Positions 23,660-30,458 of a stretch of 30,584 nucleotides of DNA are shown piece by piece. The stretch is from IMG/VR virus record IMGVR_UViG_3300037193_000556, positions 1 to 30,584 of that record; one strand, 5' to 3'. The position numbers were made by a program, and so were the translations under genes. Numbering within the stretch: position 1 is the first letter of the stretch; every line of letters starts with the position of its first letter. The stretch is from a virus. A model generated the notes under the pieces. That model did no database searches, was not told where the DNA came from, and was given only the letters and a program-made list of their open reading frames with translations.

Positions 23660-24347
23660 GAACCTTAGCGCCGAGCTGACAACGGCATCACAACTGGACA
23701 CGGTCCAGTTCAGGCTGTTGTGCGAGGTCGATTCGTTATCGACTGGCATGACGCGCGCTTGTACCGGGAATAACTTTATCGTCTTCAACGGTAACACGTA
23801 CTCGCCTGTTGGTCTCCTCGGCGGAGCAGAGAAGATACAGGAAGACGTCGACATTTTTCCACGAGCGGTTAGATTGTGGTTCAGCGCGGTGAACACCTCG
23901 CAGATTCAGGATGTGCTGACCGAAAACATGTTCAACCGTCCGGTTCGGTTATATCGGACCTTCCTTACGGATTCATTCACTAACGTTGCCACGCCAGAGA
24001 TGGTTTTCAACGGGCGAATAAACACTTGCGAGATGAAGTTCAGAGATCCGCAGCGCGGTGATTATTTTGAGATCGAGGTGGAGTCCCGGTTGATGAGAGA
24101 GGCCAGAGCGCAGTACTTCAATCGCGAAACTCTTTGGACCGTCTATAGCCAGTCGGGCGACACGTTCTTCGACTATGTTCCGCACATCGCCCTACGAAAG
24201 GCCGATTGGGGGCTGATCGGCGCGGTTGGATTCTCGAACCTCACGGGGCGCAGATACCCCGGCGACGACAGGGCTCGCGGAGGACCAGGAGGGGGTGGCG
24301 CGCGCGGCGGTGGCAGCGAGGGCGGTGGCGGCCGAGGTGGTCGTTAG
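23652..24347 (+). CDS. tail hub protein (DUF2163/gpL-like) with Gly/Arg-rich tail
   Basis: A 231-residue protein overlapping the upstream stop. TASQLDTVQFRLLCEVDSLS, the NTYSPVGLLGGAEKIQEDVD segment and VFNGRINTCEMKFRDPQRGD match the DUF2163-like minor tail proteins that precede the NlpC/P60-type gene in lambda- and gene-transfer-agent-like tail tips. The last 25 or so residues are almost only Gly and Arg (GGPGGGGARGGGSEGGGGRG), which is unusual for the family and looks like a disordered, nucleic-acid- or glycan-sticky tail. Confidence 0.75.
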   Translation: MSRNLSAELTTASQLDTVQFRLLCEVDSLSTGMTRACTGNNFIVFNGNTYSPVGLLGGAEKIQEDVDIFPRAVRLWFSAVNTSQIQDVLTENMFNRPVRLYRTFLTDSFTNVATPEMVFNGRINTCEMKFRDPQRGDYFEIEVESRLMREARAQYFNRETLWTVYSQSGDTFFDYVPHIALRKADWGLIGAVGFSNLTGRRYPGDDRARGGPGGGGARGGGSEGGGGRGGR

Positions 24348-24752
24348 ATGAGATACGAGGATTGGCAGAATCGGTTCTGGACGGCAATGGATGAATCCAG
24401 CCGGCATCCGCTTGTCTGGGGAGAGCAGGATTGCGTGCTATTCGGCGCGAAGATGGCCGACGCGATTTCGGATGGCGGGTATACGGAGCGCGCACGAACT
24501 GCATTTGCGTGGACGAATGAGCGCGATGCTGTTGAACTCATCAGGAATGGATTGCAGCCGCTCGTGGAGAGCGTTCTCGGAGAAATGCAGCCATGGGTCA
24601 GACTCTCTCAAGGTGACCTCGTACTTGTGGTGGACGACAAGCAACGCGAGAGCATCGCCGTGCACGATGGTTGCCAGATCATCGGCAAATCTGCCACTGG
24701 CGTTCACCCAATCCCGTTCCGCTGCGTAAAGGGAGGCTGGAAAGTAGAGTAA
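24348..24752 (+). CDS. tail-tip NlpC/P60-like protein (DUF6950-like)
   Basis: A 134-residue protein whose ATG directly follows the previous TAG. PLVWGEQDCVLFGAKMADAI supplies the conserved Trp and Cys of phage tail peptidase-like proteins, and SIAVHDGCQIIG has a His where the catalytic His would lie. Such proteins, in the same place in lambda (gpK) and gene transfer agents, act as cell-wall peptidases at the tail tip. It is short, so it may be a degenerate or structural relative. Its stop overlaps the next start (TAATG). Confidence 0.68.
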   Translation: MRYEDWQNRFWTAMDESSRHPLVWGEQDCVLFGAKMADAISDGGYTERARTAFAWTNERDAVELIRNGLQPLVESVLGEMQPWVRLSQGDLVLVVDDKQRESIAVHDGCQIIGKSATGVHPIPFRCVKGGWKVE

Positions 24753-26698
24753 TGCCTCAAGCAGCGATTAGCGCCATTGCGAATTTCTTCCTTGCCGTCA
24801 CGGGTGCTTATAGCGCCGCAGCTACTGCATACGCCTTGTTTGCCGCAAAGGTGTTTGTGTATGCGGCCTCGACCTATCTGCTGAATCGCGCAGCGGCTTC
24901 CATGGCGCCAAAGTCCAGAGGATCTGGACTCGGCCAAGGCATGGAGATCAACTACTATGACTCTGGCGCGCCCATTCGAATTGTCTACGGGCAAGTTAGA
25001 ACGGGCGGCATGGAAACCATTCCACCTCTCACTTCGGGCGGTGACAATGCGTTTCTCCACAAGGTCATTACGCTAGCCGGGCATGAGGTTGATAGTTACA
25101 ACTTTACTCACTTCGATACAACGACGATCACCAATGCCCAGATTGGTGCGGTGTCGTTCACGGGTAGCGATGGCAAGGTGAGTTCCGGTTACTACGGTGA
25201 CCATGTCTGGTTAAGGCGATACCGCGGAACATCGACGGACAGCGCCGATCGAATGCTGATGGCCGTTGATTCCTCTGCGTTCAACAATGCGCGTGCACGA
25301 GGGATTGCCAAGGTCGCGGTAACATTAAAGTTCAACGGCGACGTCTTTCGCTCCATCCCGACGATGACGTTCACCTATCAGGGGAAGCGATGTTACGACC
25401 CACGGCTGGACACGTCTCCGGGTGCGAATCCGACAAACACATCGTATATCGCATGGACGCAGAATCCGGCCCTGTGCTTGTGTGACTATTTGATGGGCGT
25501 GTATGGCGGCGAGTACTCTGCTGGTGACATCGATTGGGACTCGGTGGTCACAGCCGCAAATTATTGCGACGTGACTGTCAGTACTCCCGCCGGGAGCCAA
25601 GCGCGCTACACCTGCAACGGTGTCCTGCTTGCGACGGACTCATTTGAGTCGAACGTCCGGATGCTCGTCGATTCGATGCTTGGACGAATCATTTTCCGCG
25701 ACGGGAAGTGGAGAGTATTCGCTGGCAGCTGGCAAACGCCGTCGTACACCATCGAAAAGTCGGACTGGCTTGAAGGTGGACTGTCCATTCGCTTCGAGCA
25801 GGGCCGGCAGCGTCGATTCAATCGCATGCGATGTTGGTACGTGGACAAGGCGCGCGACTGGCAGCGTGTTGAGTGCAATCCTCGTTACAACACGACCTAT
25901 AAGGCCGCAGATGGCGCAGAGGATATAGACGCAGAGACCGAGCAGCTGATGTGCACGGGCGAGCACGAAGCGCAACGCAAGGCGGAATTCCTGCTTCGGC
26001 AGTCGCGCAACCAAATCACGGTTACAGGAAGATTGCCACCACGGTTCCAGAACATGGCGCTGTGGGACACTGGCTTCATTGTCTTCGATCACCTGGGATG
26101 GAGCACAAAGACGTTTCGGTGTGTTGGTATCGACCTCAACCCGGACGGCTCACTGGACTGTGTGTTTAATGAAGAGCAATCCACCGACTGGACCGACATG
26201 GCTTCGGGTGAGTACAACGCTCCAAGCATCGCTACTCTTCCGCCAGTCAATGATCCTGTTTACCCAGTGGCACCAGGCGCGCTGCAGATGACACTGATGG
26301 TCTCGTGCTTAACTTCCCAGGTGTTCTCTGGCGCAGGCGCGTTTAACCTCCGCACCGTTGCCCAGCTGGATATCAGTCCTTCGTCACTCGACTACAATGC
26401 AGACGTTCATGCTACGGCCCAGTACCGGACTGGATTGCAGAACATAAACAACTACCAGAACATCACACTTAGGATGGCAAGCGGACCATCGAGTTCGTTC
26501 GTGACGAATGGTTTTTCTGTGGGCGGGAGCCCCGCCAACATGCAGCCGCAGACGCAGATTGGCCAGTTTGTAAACGCGAGGAATAGCAGTTGCGCTGTGC
26601 TGTTGTTCTGGGATGCGGCGTCTGGCGCGAATAGCTTCACGCTTGACCAGGTCACGCTCAAGGTCGACGTGTATCGCAGGCGCCTAGGGTATATCTAG
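24752..26698 (+). CDS. tail tip / host specificity protein (gpJ-like)
   Basis: I take the ATG at 24752, which overlaps the upstream TAA; an in-frame start at 24671 lies inside the previous gene. The 648-residue product has a hydrophobic N-terminus (ISAIANFFLAVTGAYSAAAT, VFVYAASTYLLNRAAASM) like gpJ-family proteins. PIRIVYGQVRTGGMETIPPL and NPALCLCDYLMGVYGGEYSA are landmarks of the phage tip-attachment family. Residues about 210-500 include the hub-like core. The C-terminal 110 residues are a separate beta domain, probably the receptor-facing part. It is shorter than lambda J (about 1100 residues). Confidence 0.82.
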   Translation: MPQAAISAIANFFLAVTGAYSAAATAYALFAAKVFVYAASTYLLNRAAASMAPKSRGSGLGQGMEINYYDSGAPIRIVYGQVRTGGMETIPPLTSGGDNAFLHKVITLAGHEVDSYNFTHFDTTTITNAQIGAVSFTGSDGKVSSGYYGDHVWLRRYRGTSTDSADRMLMAVDSSAFNNARARGIAKVAVTLKFNGDVFRSIPTMTFTYQGKRCYDPRLDTSPGANPTNTSYIAWTQNPALCLCDYLMGVYGGEYSAGDIDWDSVVTAANYCDVTVSTPAGSQARYTCNGVLLATDSFESNVRMLVDSMLGRIIFRDGKWRVFAGSWQTPSYTIEKSDWLEGGLSIRFEQGRQRRFNRMRCWYVDKARDWQRVECNPRYNTTYKAADGAEDIDAETEQLMCTGEHEAQRKAEFLLRQSRNQITVTGRLPPRFQNMALWDTGFIVFDHLGWSTKTFRCVGIDLNPDGSLDCVFNEEQSTDWTDMASGEYNAPSIATLPPVNDPVYPVAPGALQMTLMVSCLTSQVFSGAGAFNLRTVAQLDISPSSLDYNADVHATAQYRTGLQNINNYQNITLRMASGPSSSFVTNGFSVGGSPANMQPQTQIGQFVNARNSSCAVLLFWDAASGANSFTLDQVTLKVDVYRRRLGYI

Positions 26699-26702
26699 TG
26701 AG

Positions 26703-26939
26703 CTATCGACAGCTACCATCGGGCTGGGGGCGACAGGGTAGCCCGGGCTTGCCAATCTCGGTTGTGGTCGAGGCTATTGAATCATTGTCATCGTCGTGCG
26801 CGGCGATTGCCCCTACGATGAGGACCCCGGCCGCAAATCCTGCCCACTTCTTTTGTGTGGGCGTGAGCGAGCAGCCCGACAGGGCGAGTAGGGAAAGGAG
26901 ACTTGCCAGGACGCCGAGAATCGCTAGAACCGCTCGCAT
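26703..26939 (-). CDS. minus-strand lipoprotein (moron-like)
   Basis: A 78-residue protein on the opposite strand to nearly everything else. The ATG at 26939 follows GAGGG, a fair ribosome site. The leader MRAVLAILGVLASLLSLLAL ends in a lipobox LSGC (Cys after about residue 21). It continues LTPTQKKWAGFAAGVLIVGA, a second hydrophobic segment, then a polar tail. It lies between the tail tip gene, whose stop is only four bases away, and the lysis block. Independently oriented phage lipoproteins can act in superinfection exclusion, as lambdoid Cor does; that role is inference. The overlapping + frame has no credible product. Confidence 0.72.
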   Translation of the reverse strand: MRAVLAILGVLASLLSLLALSGCSLTPTQKKWAGFAAGVLIVGAIAAHDDDNDSIASTTTEIGKPGLPCRPQPDGSCR

Positions 26940-27011
26940 GTTTCCCTCATACGAAAATTGGACACCCAGAGCCTCTGTCGTTAGCTTTAAATCAGGAGGC
27001 CACAGAACCAC

Positions 27012-27470
27012 TTGCAGCTTACACTGACACGCGATACCCCGCATAGCGAACTGTGGCTCGGAATCCTCGAAGTCGCAGGCCGAAAGTTTCACACCCTTGA
27101 ACCCGCCGACTGCCTGCCGGCCGGCACGTATCGGCTTCGGCCACACCAGCGCCCCAATGGCGAACAGTGCTTCGCGTTGGTCAGTCCACAGGCCGGAGTG
27201 TTCCAGCATCCCTATGATATTCCGCCGTCGCGAAGCAGCACGGCCAGGTATCTTGCCCTAGTACATGCGGGCAACTATTGGTGGGACGCCGACGCAGTGG
27301 CGATCGGGAAAGACCGCGTCATCGATACGATCCGCGGCACACAAACGATTCGTACGTGGCGCATGGCTGAGACCAAGGCTGCCATGAATGAGCTGCGAAC
27401 GTTGATCGGCCAAAAGTTCGATGTCGAAGTCACCATAATCAGCTCGATGGAGGCAGTAGCAATCGGGTGA
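27012..27470 (+). CDS. DUF5675-like protein
   Basis: A 152-residue protein starting at a TTG 12 bases after a GGAGG. The N-terminus LQLTLTRDTPHSELWLGILE, then FHTLEPADCLPAGTYRLRPH, and later LALVHAGNYWWDADAVAIGK follow the DUF5675 layout (TLE(D/P), PAGTY, H.GN, G). The function of this family is unknown; it is often found in phage late or lysis regions, as here. The C-terminus EVTIISSMEAVAIG is short and strand-like. Confidence 0.68.
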   Translation: MQLTLTRDTPHSELWLGILEVAGRKFHTLEPADCLPAGTYRLRPHQRPNGEQCFALVSPQAGVFQHPYDIPPSRSSTARYLALVHAGNYWWDADAVAIGKDRVIDTIRGTQTIRTWRMAETKAAMNELRTLIGQKFDVEVTIISSMEAVAIG

Positions 27471-27473
27471 TGT

Positions 27474-27773
27474 ATGGACAGCCAACCCCCTGATGATTTC
27501 GACCCGTACGGAGATAGAGACGGTATGCGGATCAGCGGTGAGGTTCCCCAGTCGACGCTTGTGGTAGCCGGCGCGTTATGGACAGTGCTCTTTGGGCTGA
27601 TGGTCTGGCTGCTGATTTCGGTCAATCAGCAGGGCGGTGACATCAAGGTCATTGCCAGTCAGCAGGTCGGGTACTCAAAGGAGGTGTCCCGAATCGACGC
27701 GAACATTGATCGCGTTGAGGCGCACAACCGTGATCAGGACAAGCGCATCAACGCGCTGGAGGCGCGCAGATGA
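27474..27773 (+). CDS. single-pass membrane protein with coiled coil
   Basis: A 99-residue protein with a polar N-terminus, one transmembrane helix (LVVAGALWTVLFGLMVWLLI, about 29-49) and a charged coiled-coil C-terminus (IDANIDRVEAHNRDQDKRIN). Phage lysis regions often encode such proteins (holin, antiholin or spanin-like). The following gene has the same plan and they overlap by ATGA, so they may act together. The exact role is not clear. Confidence 0.6.
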   Translation: MDSQPPDDFDPYGDRDGMRISGEVPQSTLVVAGALWTVLFGLMVWLLISVNQQGGDIKVIASQQVGYSKEVSRIDANIDRVEAHNRDQDKRINALEARR

Positions 27774-28072
27774 CCACGCAGACCCGTACCGACACGCACG
27801 AGACTCGGACGAATAGCCCGAGTGCGCACGTGGTCGTGCATGACAAGGCCAGTCTCTACGTGGCCGTCATCGCGGCGGTGCTGACTGGCGTTGCGATTGG
27901 CGCACTGATGATGATGCCGTCGCTAATTGACTCCAAAGTAGCTGCCGGCGTCGCGAAATCGGAGGCAACTGCGCAGGCCGCTAAGGAGCACGGCCGAATC
28001 GCGCTATCCGAGGTCGAGCGAGCCAATGCCGAACTCGCCGCAAAGGGTCTCATTCGTAAGGCAGAGCATTGA
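27770..28072 (+). CDS. single-pass membrane protein in lysis region
   Basis: A 100-residue protein with a GGAGG seven bases before an ATG that overlaps the upstream stop. A polar start of about 27 residues precedes one transmembrane helix (LYVAVIAAVLTGVAIGALMM), then an Ala/Glu/Lys helix likely to be a coiled coil (SEATAQAAKEHGRIALSEVE). It is a candidate inner-membrane lysis component, for instance spanin- or holin-like, without a decisive motif. Confidence 0.6.
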   Translation: MTTQTRTDTHETRTNSPSAHVVVHDKASLYVAVIAAVLTGVAIGALMMMPSLIDSKVAAGVAKSEATAQAAKEHGRIALSEVERANAELAAKGLIRKAEH

Positions 28073-28082
28073 GGAGATATTC

Positions 28083-28259
28083 ATGAGTCATGTCGTGGTG
28101 ATTGTTCAGCGCTCGCGTCCCTTCACAGAAGCCGCGACGCCTAGCGAACCGGAGCTGACGTACAGCTACGAGATGCCCATCCCACACGACGCCACGCCAG
28201 CGCAGGTCGGCGAGATGGTTCGCAAAGCATTCAAGCGCCTCGAAGGCGCGGATGACTGA
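28083..28259 (+). CDS. small hypothetical protein
   Basis: A 58-residue protein; the ATG at 28083 has GAGGAG six bases upstream and is preferred over an in-frame start inside the preceding gene. The sequence has an N-terminal strand (SHVVVIVQRSRPF), a polar middle and a C-terminal helix (TPAQVGEMVRKAFKRLEGAD). No family recognised and no membrane segment. Confidence 0.5.
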   Translation: MSHVVVIVQRSRPFTEAATPSEPELTYSYEMPIPHDATPAQVGEMVRKAFKRLEGADD

Positions 28260-28261
28260 CC

Positions 28262-28456
28262 ATGAACGAGATCTACGCAGCCATCGACCTCATCAAATGG
28301 CTGTTAGGAATAATTGCGGTGCTGGCCGGCGTGCTGTGGGGGATCTGCCTGTGGGAGATCCGCCAGCTTCGGAAGTCGCTGCATGATCTGCGAGATGACC
28401 TGCCGGCGCGCATCGTTCAATGGCACGAGATTCTGGAGCGGCAGCGCAAGCCATGA
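28262..28456 (+). CDS. small single-pass membrane protein, Rz-like candidate
   Basis: A 64-residue protein with an N-terminal transmembrane helix (LIKWLLGIIAVLAGVLWGIC) followed by a charged helix (WEIRQLRKSLHDLRDDLPAR). This plan fits a small inner-membrane spanin or phage membrane accessory protein. It ends with an ATGA overlap with a 25-codon ORF. Family not recognised. Confidence 0.5.
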   Translation: MNEIYAAIDLIKWLLGIIAVLAGVLWGICLWEIRQLRKSLHDLRDDLPARIVQWHEILERQRKP

Positions 28457-28530
28457 TTGAGCAACTCATTGCATGCGCCATCTGGTTTGCGATCGCGTGC
28501 ATTTTCGGCTGGATCCATCGACGTGAGTAG
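28453..28530 (+). CDS. 25-residue membrane peptide
   Basis: A short ORF starting at an ATG overlapping the upstream TGA (ATGA): MIEQLIACAIWFAIACIFGW plus IHRRE. It is nearly all transmembrane helix, with a basic C-terminus. Its TAG overlaps the GTG start of the lysozyme-like gene. Its place, directly before the endolysin candidate, and its two-sided overlaps support a real small membrane gene, possibly lysis-related. Confidence 0.5.
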   Translation: MIEQLIACAIWFAIACIFGWIHRRE

Positions 28531-29056
28531 AGACTACGGGCTCGACCCTGAGCAACTGGTCATTCACGTCATCCGCCCGACCCTGCAATACATCGACCTT
28601 TGGTCACCGGCCGCTGGCGTGATTGTGCTCGGCACTGGCCTCACCGAGAGCAAACTGCGATTCGTCGATCAAATCGACAAAGCGAACAAGCCCGGCCCGG
28701 CGTATGGCCTTTGGCAGTGCGAAGAGCCCACGCACGCCGATTACTGGAATAACTTCCTGCGCTTCCAAACCGGGGTGCGTGAGAAATGCAGCGGGCTGGT
28801 CAGCCGTCGAAGCGCGCTATTCCCGCCAGTCGACGAACTCGTGTTCAACCTGGCCTACGCCGCGGCGATGTGTCGGATCCACTACCGTCGCGTGACGGCG
28901 GCATTGCCCGATCGTCACGACGCACTCGGCATGGCGGAGTACTGGAAGCGCTATTACAACGGCCCGGGGAAGGGCACGGTGCAGAAGGCGCTTCCACATT
29001 TCCAATTTGCATCTCAACTGGAGATATTCGATGGCGATTCAAGTACCCAACCGTAA
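28523..29056 (+). CDS. putative endolysin, lysozyme-like superfamily
   Basis: I place the start at the GTG at 28523, where the conserved sequence begins (SRDYGLDPEQLVIHVIRPTL); an upstream TTG (28457) lies inside the 25-residue peptide frame. The 177-residue product has LWSPAAGVIVLGTGLTESKL, with Glu as candidate catalytic acid, then PGPAYGLWQCEEPTHADYWN and a C-terminal WKRYYNGPGKGT. This resembles the lysozyme/transglycosylase-like proteins encoded beside phage holins. It would cut peptidoglycan at lysis. There is no signal peptide, so a holin is needed. Confidence 0.68.
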   Translation: MSRDYGLDPEQLVIHVIRPTLQYIDLWSPAAGVIVLGTGLTESKLRFVDQIDKANKPGPAYGLWQCEEPTHADYWNNFLRFQTGVREKCSGLVSRRSALFPPVDELVFNLAYAAAMCRIHYRRVTAALPDRHDALGMAEYWKRYYNGPGKGTVQKALPHFQFASQLEIFDGDSSTQP

Positions 29057-29231
29057 GGTCACCGTCGGACTCGTCTCCGGCTCGTTGATGACCATCCTTG
29101 CGTGGGCATCAAAACAGTATGCAGGTGTCGAGATCCCTGCGGACGTTGCGCTTGCCGGCGCGACGGTTATCAATTTCGCGCTTCAGTATTTCATCCCTGA
29201 CTCACCTTCGGAGGATCCGCCCAGTGCGTAA
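29031..29231 (+). CDS. putative two-helix holin
   Basis: A 66-residue protein; the ATG at 29031 has GGAGA six bases upstream. Two hydrophobic segments (VGLVSGSLMTILAWASKQYA and ADVALAGATVINFALQYFIP) are joined by a short loop, with a basic N-terminus (PNRKVTVG) and an acidic C-terminus (SPSEDPPSA). Size and topology fit a small phage holin. It overlaps the end of the endolysin gene, and its C-terminus overlaps the next gene. Confidence 0.65.
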   Translation: MAIQVPNRKVTVGLVSGSLMTILAWASKQYAGVEIPADVALAGATVINFALQYFIPDSPSEDPPSA

Positions 29232-29562
29232 GCTTCTCGTCATTCCGTTCCTGTTCGTTCTCACCGCATGCGCATCGCTGGGCCTCGCCCCGGCCTCGTC
29301 GTTCGAAGAGCGGCTCGCGTATGCCGTAAGTCAGAACGCGGCTGTACGCAACGCTGCGGCAACCTCGCTGGAGGTGGGCGACATTGATCTGGAAGACGCG
29401 CGCACCGTGCTCAAGATTACCGATGAGGCAAGAACGTTGCTCGATGCGGCTCGGGTGGCCTCGGGCGCTGGCGATCTATCGACGGCCGAAGCGAGGCTGT
29501 CACTGGCAACGACCCTCCTGGTGAAACTTCAGCAGCACTTGCGCGAACGGAGCAATTCATGA
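29224..29562 (+). CDS. late-region lipoprotein
   Basis: The start is the GTG at 29224, nine bases after a GGAGG. The 112-residue product has a lipoprotein signal (RKLLVIPFLFVLTACASLG) with LTAC as lipobox, followed by an all-helical domain (FEERLAYAVSQNAAVRNAAA, then DARTVLKITDEARTLLDAAR). Lipoproteins of this plan are common after phage holins. It could be an outer-membrane spanin partner, but it is longer and more helical than typical o-spanins, so this is uncertain. Confidence 0.65.
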   Translation: MRKLLVIPFLFVLTACASLGLAPASSFEERLAYAVSQNAAVRNAAATSLEVGDIDLEDARTVLKITDEARTLLDAARVASGAGDLSTAEARLSLATTLLVKLQQHLRERSNS

Positions 29563-29750
29563 GCAACAAAAACGCAGCGTGGATCGAACTGTTGCTGGCG
29601 ATGATCAACAATGCTGGTCCGGTGTCAGCCGCGATCCGCCAGGCGCAGGCAGAGGGCAGGGCGCTAAGCCGCGAGGAACTGCAGGCTGCGTTCGACCAGG
29701 ACGACGATGCTCGCGGCCGGTTGACTCGGGCTATTGAAGCTGCCGATTGA
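29559..29750 (+). CDS. small hypothetical protein
   Basis: A 63-residue helical protein starting by ATGA overlap: WIELLLAMINNAGPVSAAIR, then a helix ALSREELQAAFDQDDDARGR. It ends at the 3' end of the minus-strand regulator, overlapping it by 20 bases tail to tail. No family recognised. It is the last gene of the lysis block. Confidence 0.5.
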   Translation: MSNKNAAWIELLLAMINNAGPVSAAIRQAQAEGRALSREELQAAFDQDDDARGRLTRAIEAAD

Positions 29751-30096
29751 GCAGCGCCTGCATCTCCGCGAAGATCACCGAGAGTGACCGGCATACAGAT
29801 CGGTGGTCCATCTCCATGATCTCGGCGATCTGCCGCGCTTTCCGGCCGGCGAGGCGATGCCTGAATATGGATCGTTGAGGCTCTTCCAGGGCGAGGATGT
29901 ACTTCGCGACGGCATCCCGATTATCCCCGAATTCCATTGGCAGGCTCGCGGCGACGTTCGCAGCATCAACTAGCAGCGTTAGGTCGACCGTTTCGAGATC
30001 GGCCACCTGCAGCCCTTCGTGAACTAACTCTAATGCGGTCCTGAGATCGGCGTCGCTTTCCGGATTAAGCTGACCGGGTATGCTGCGTCGCGTCAT
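29731..30096 (-). CDS. sigma-70 region-4-like regulator
   Basis: A 121-residue minus-strand protein; the ATG at 30096 follows GGAGGGGG. The C-terminal half (LEEPQRSIFRHRLAGRKARQ, then IAEIMEMDHRSVCRSLSVIF) has the layout of sigma-factor region 4 or a related HTH. Residues about 40-70 form helices (LETVDLTLLVDAANVAASLP). No region 2 is present, so it is not a full sigma factor. It may be an anti-sigma, co-activator or late-gene regulator. It diverges from the Xre-type gene across a 119-base gap and overlaps the preceding + strand gene's end by 20 bases. Confidence 0.62.
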   Translation of the reverse strand: MTRRSIPGQLNPESDADLRTALELVHEGLQVADLETVDLTLLVDAANVAASLPMEFGDNRDAVAKYILALEEPQRSIFRHRLAGRKARQIAEIMEMDHRSVCRSLSVIFAEMQALLNRQLQ

Positions 30097-30127
30097 TGAC
30101 TGCCCCCTCCCTAGTCGATTCCGGCAG

Positions 30128-30162
30128 TGTGCCATACCAGCACAGTTCCCCAATTCTGGGAA
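30128..30162. promoter_or_regulatory. two adjacent 17-bp dyads, putative operators
   Basis: In the gap between the divergent regulators, TGTGC-N7-GCACA (30128-30144) is followed one base later by TTCCC-N7-GGGAA (30146-30162). Both are 17 bp with 5-bp arms and a 7-base centre, the spacing typical of phage repressor operators. The arm sequences differ, so two proteins could bind. No convincing -35/-10 pair was identified by eye. Confidence 0.5.
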
Positions 30163-30185
30163 TCACCTACTGTCGGGTTATCAGC

Positions 30186-30210
30186 GGCGGTCTTTTTGGA
30201 TGGGACCGCC
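30186..30210 (+). promoter_or_regulatory. hairpin just before the Xre-type gene
   Basis: A perfect 7-bp inverted repeat, GGCGGTC (30186-30192) and GACCGCC (30204-30210), with an 11-base loop containing TTTTTGGATGG. It ends five bases before the proposed TTG start, so the only purine-rich ribosome signal would lie in the loop or stem. It may limit translation of the regulator. Confidence 0.45.
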
Positions 30211-30215
30211 AGAGC

Positions 30216-30443
30216 TTGAAGCAGCGTTACAGCCGCCGTCACGACAAACTAAGAGCGCTTCTGCGCGAAGCGCGCCTTGAGGCCAGGCTGACTCAACAGC
30301 AACTCGCCGACCGCCTGAAGCGAAGCGACAACTTCATCAGCTACGTCGAGCGCGGAGAGCGCATGCTCAACGTGCTGGAGTTCGTCGAGTACTGCGAGGC
30401 GCTGGGAGCAGATCCGAGAAGGCTACTCGGCAGGCTTCTGTGA
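30216..30443 (+). CDS. Xre-family helix-turn-helix regulator
   Basis: A 75-residue protein from the TTG at 30216. Its core, LREARLEARLTQQQLADRLK followed by RSDNFISYVERGERMLNVLE, is a textbook Xre/Cro-type helix-turn-helix. An in-frame TTG at 30096 would add 40 residues read from the intergenic dyads, which is unlikely. It faces the minus-strand sigma-like gene, so it may repress the shared control region. Without an integrase, a lysogeny switch is possible but unproven; a host regulator is the other option if this is a chromosome border. Confidence 0.75.
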   Translation: MKQRYSRRHDKLRALLREARLEARLTQQQLADRLKRSDNFISYVERGERMLNVLEFVEYCEALGADPRRLLGRLL

Positions 30444-30458
30444 TGTGTTGTGCGATGA

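Noticed and set aside
26698-27027. Plus-strand ORF starting at a GTG overlapping the tail tip stop
   Set aside because: Its product is low-complexity and unlike any family, whereas the opposite strand encodes a clear lipoprotein with lipobox and ribosome site.
30096-30215. 40-residue N-terminal extension of the Xre-type protein
   Set aside because: It would be read through the dyads and hairpin of the control region, with no family resemblance and no ribosome site at the TTG.
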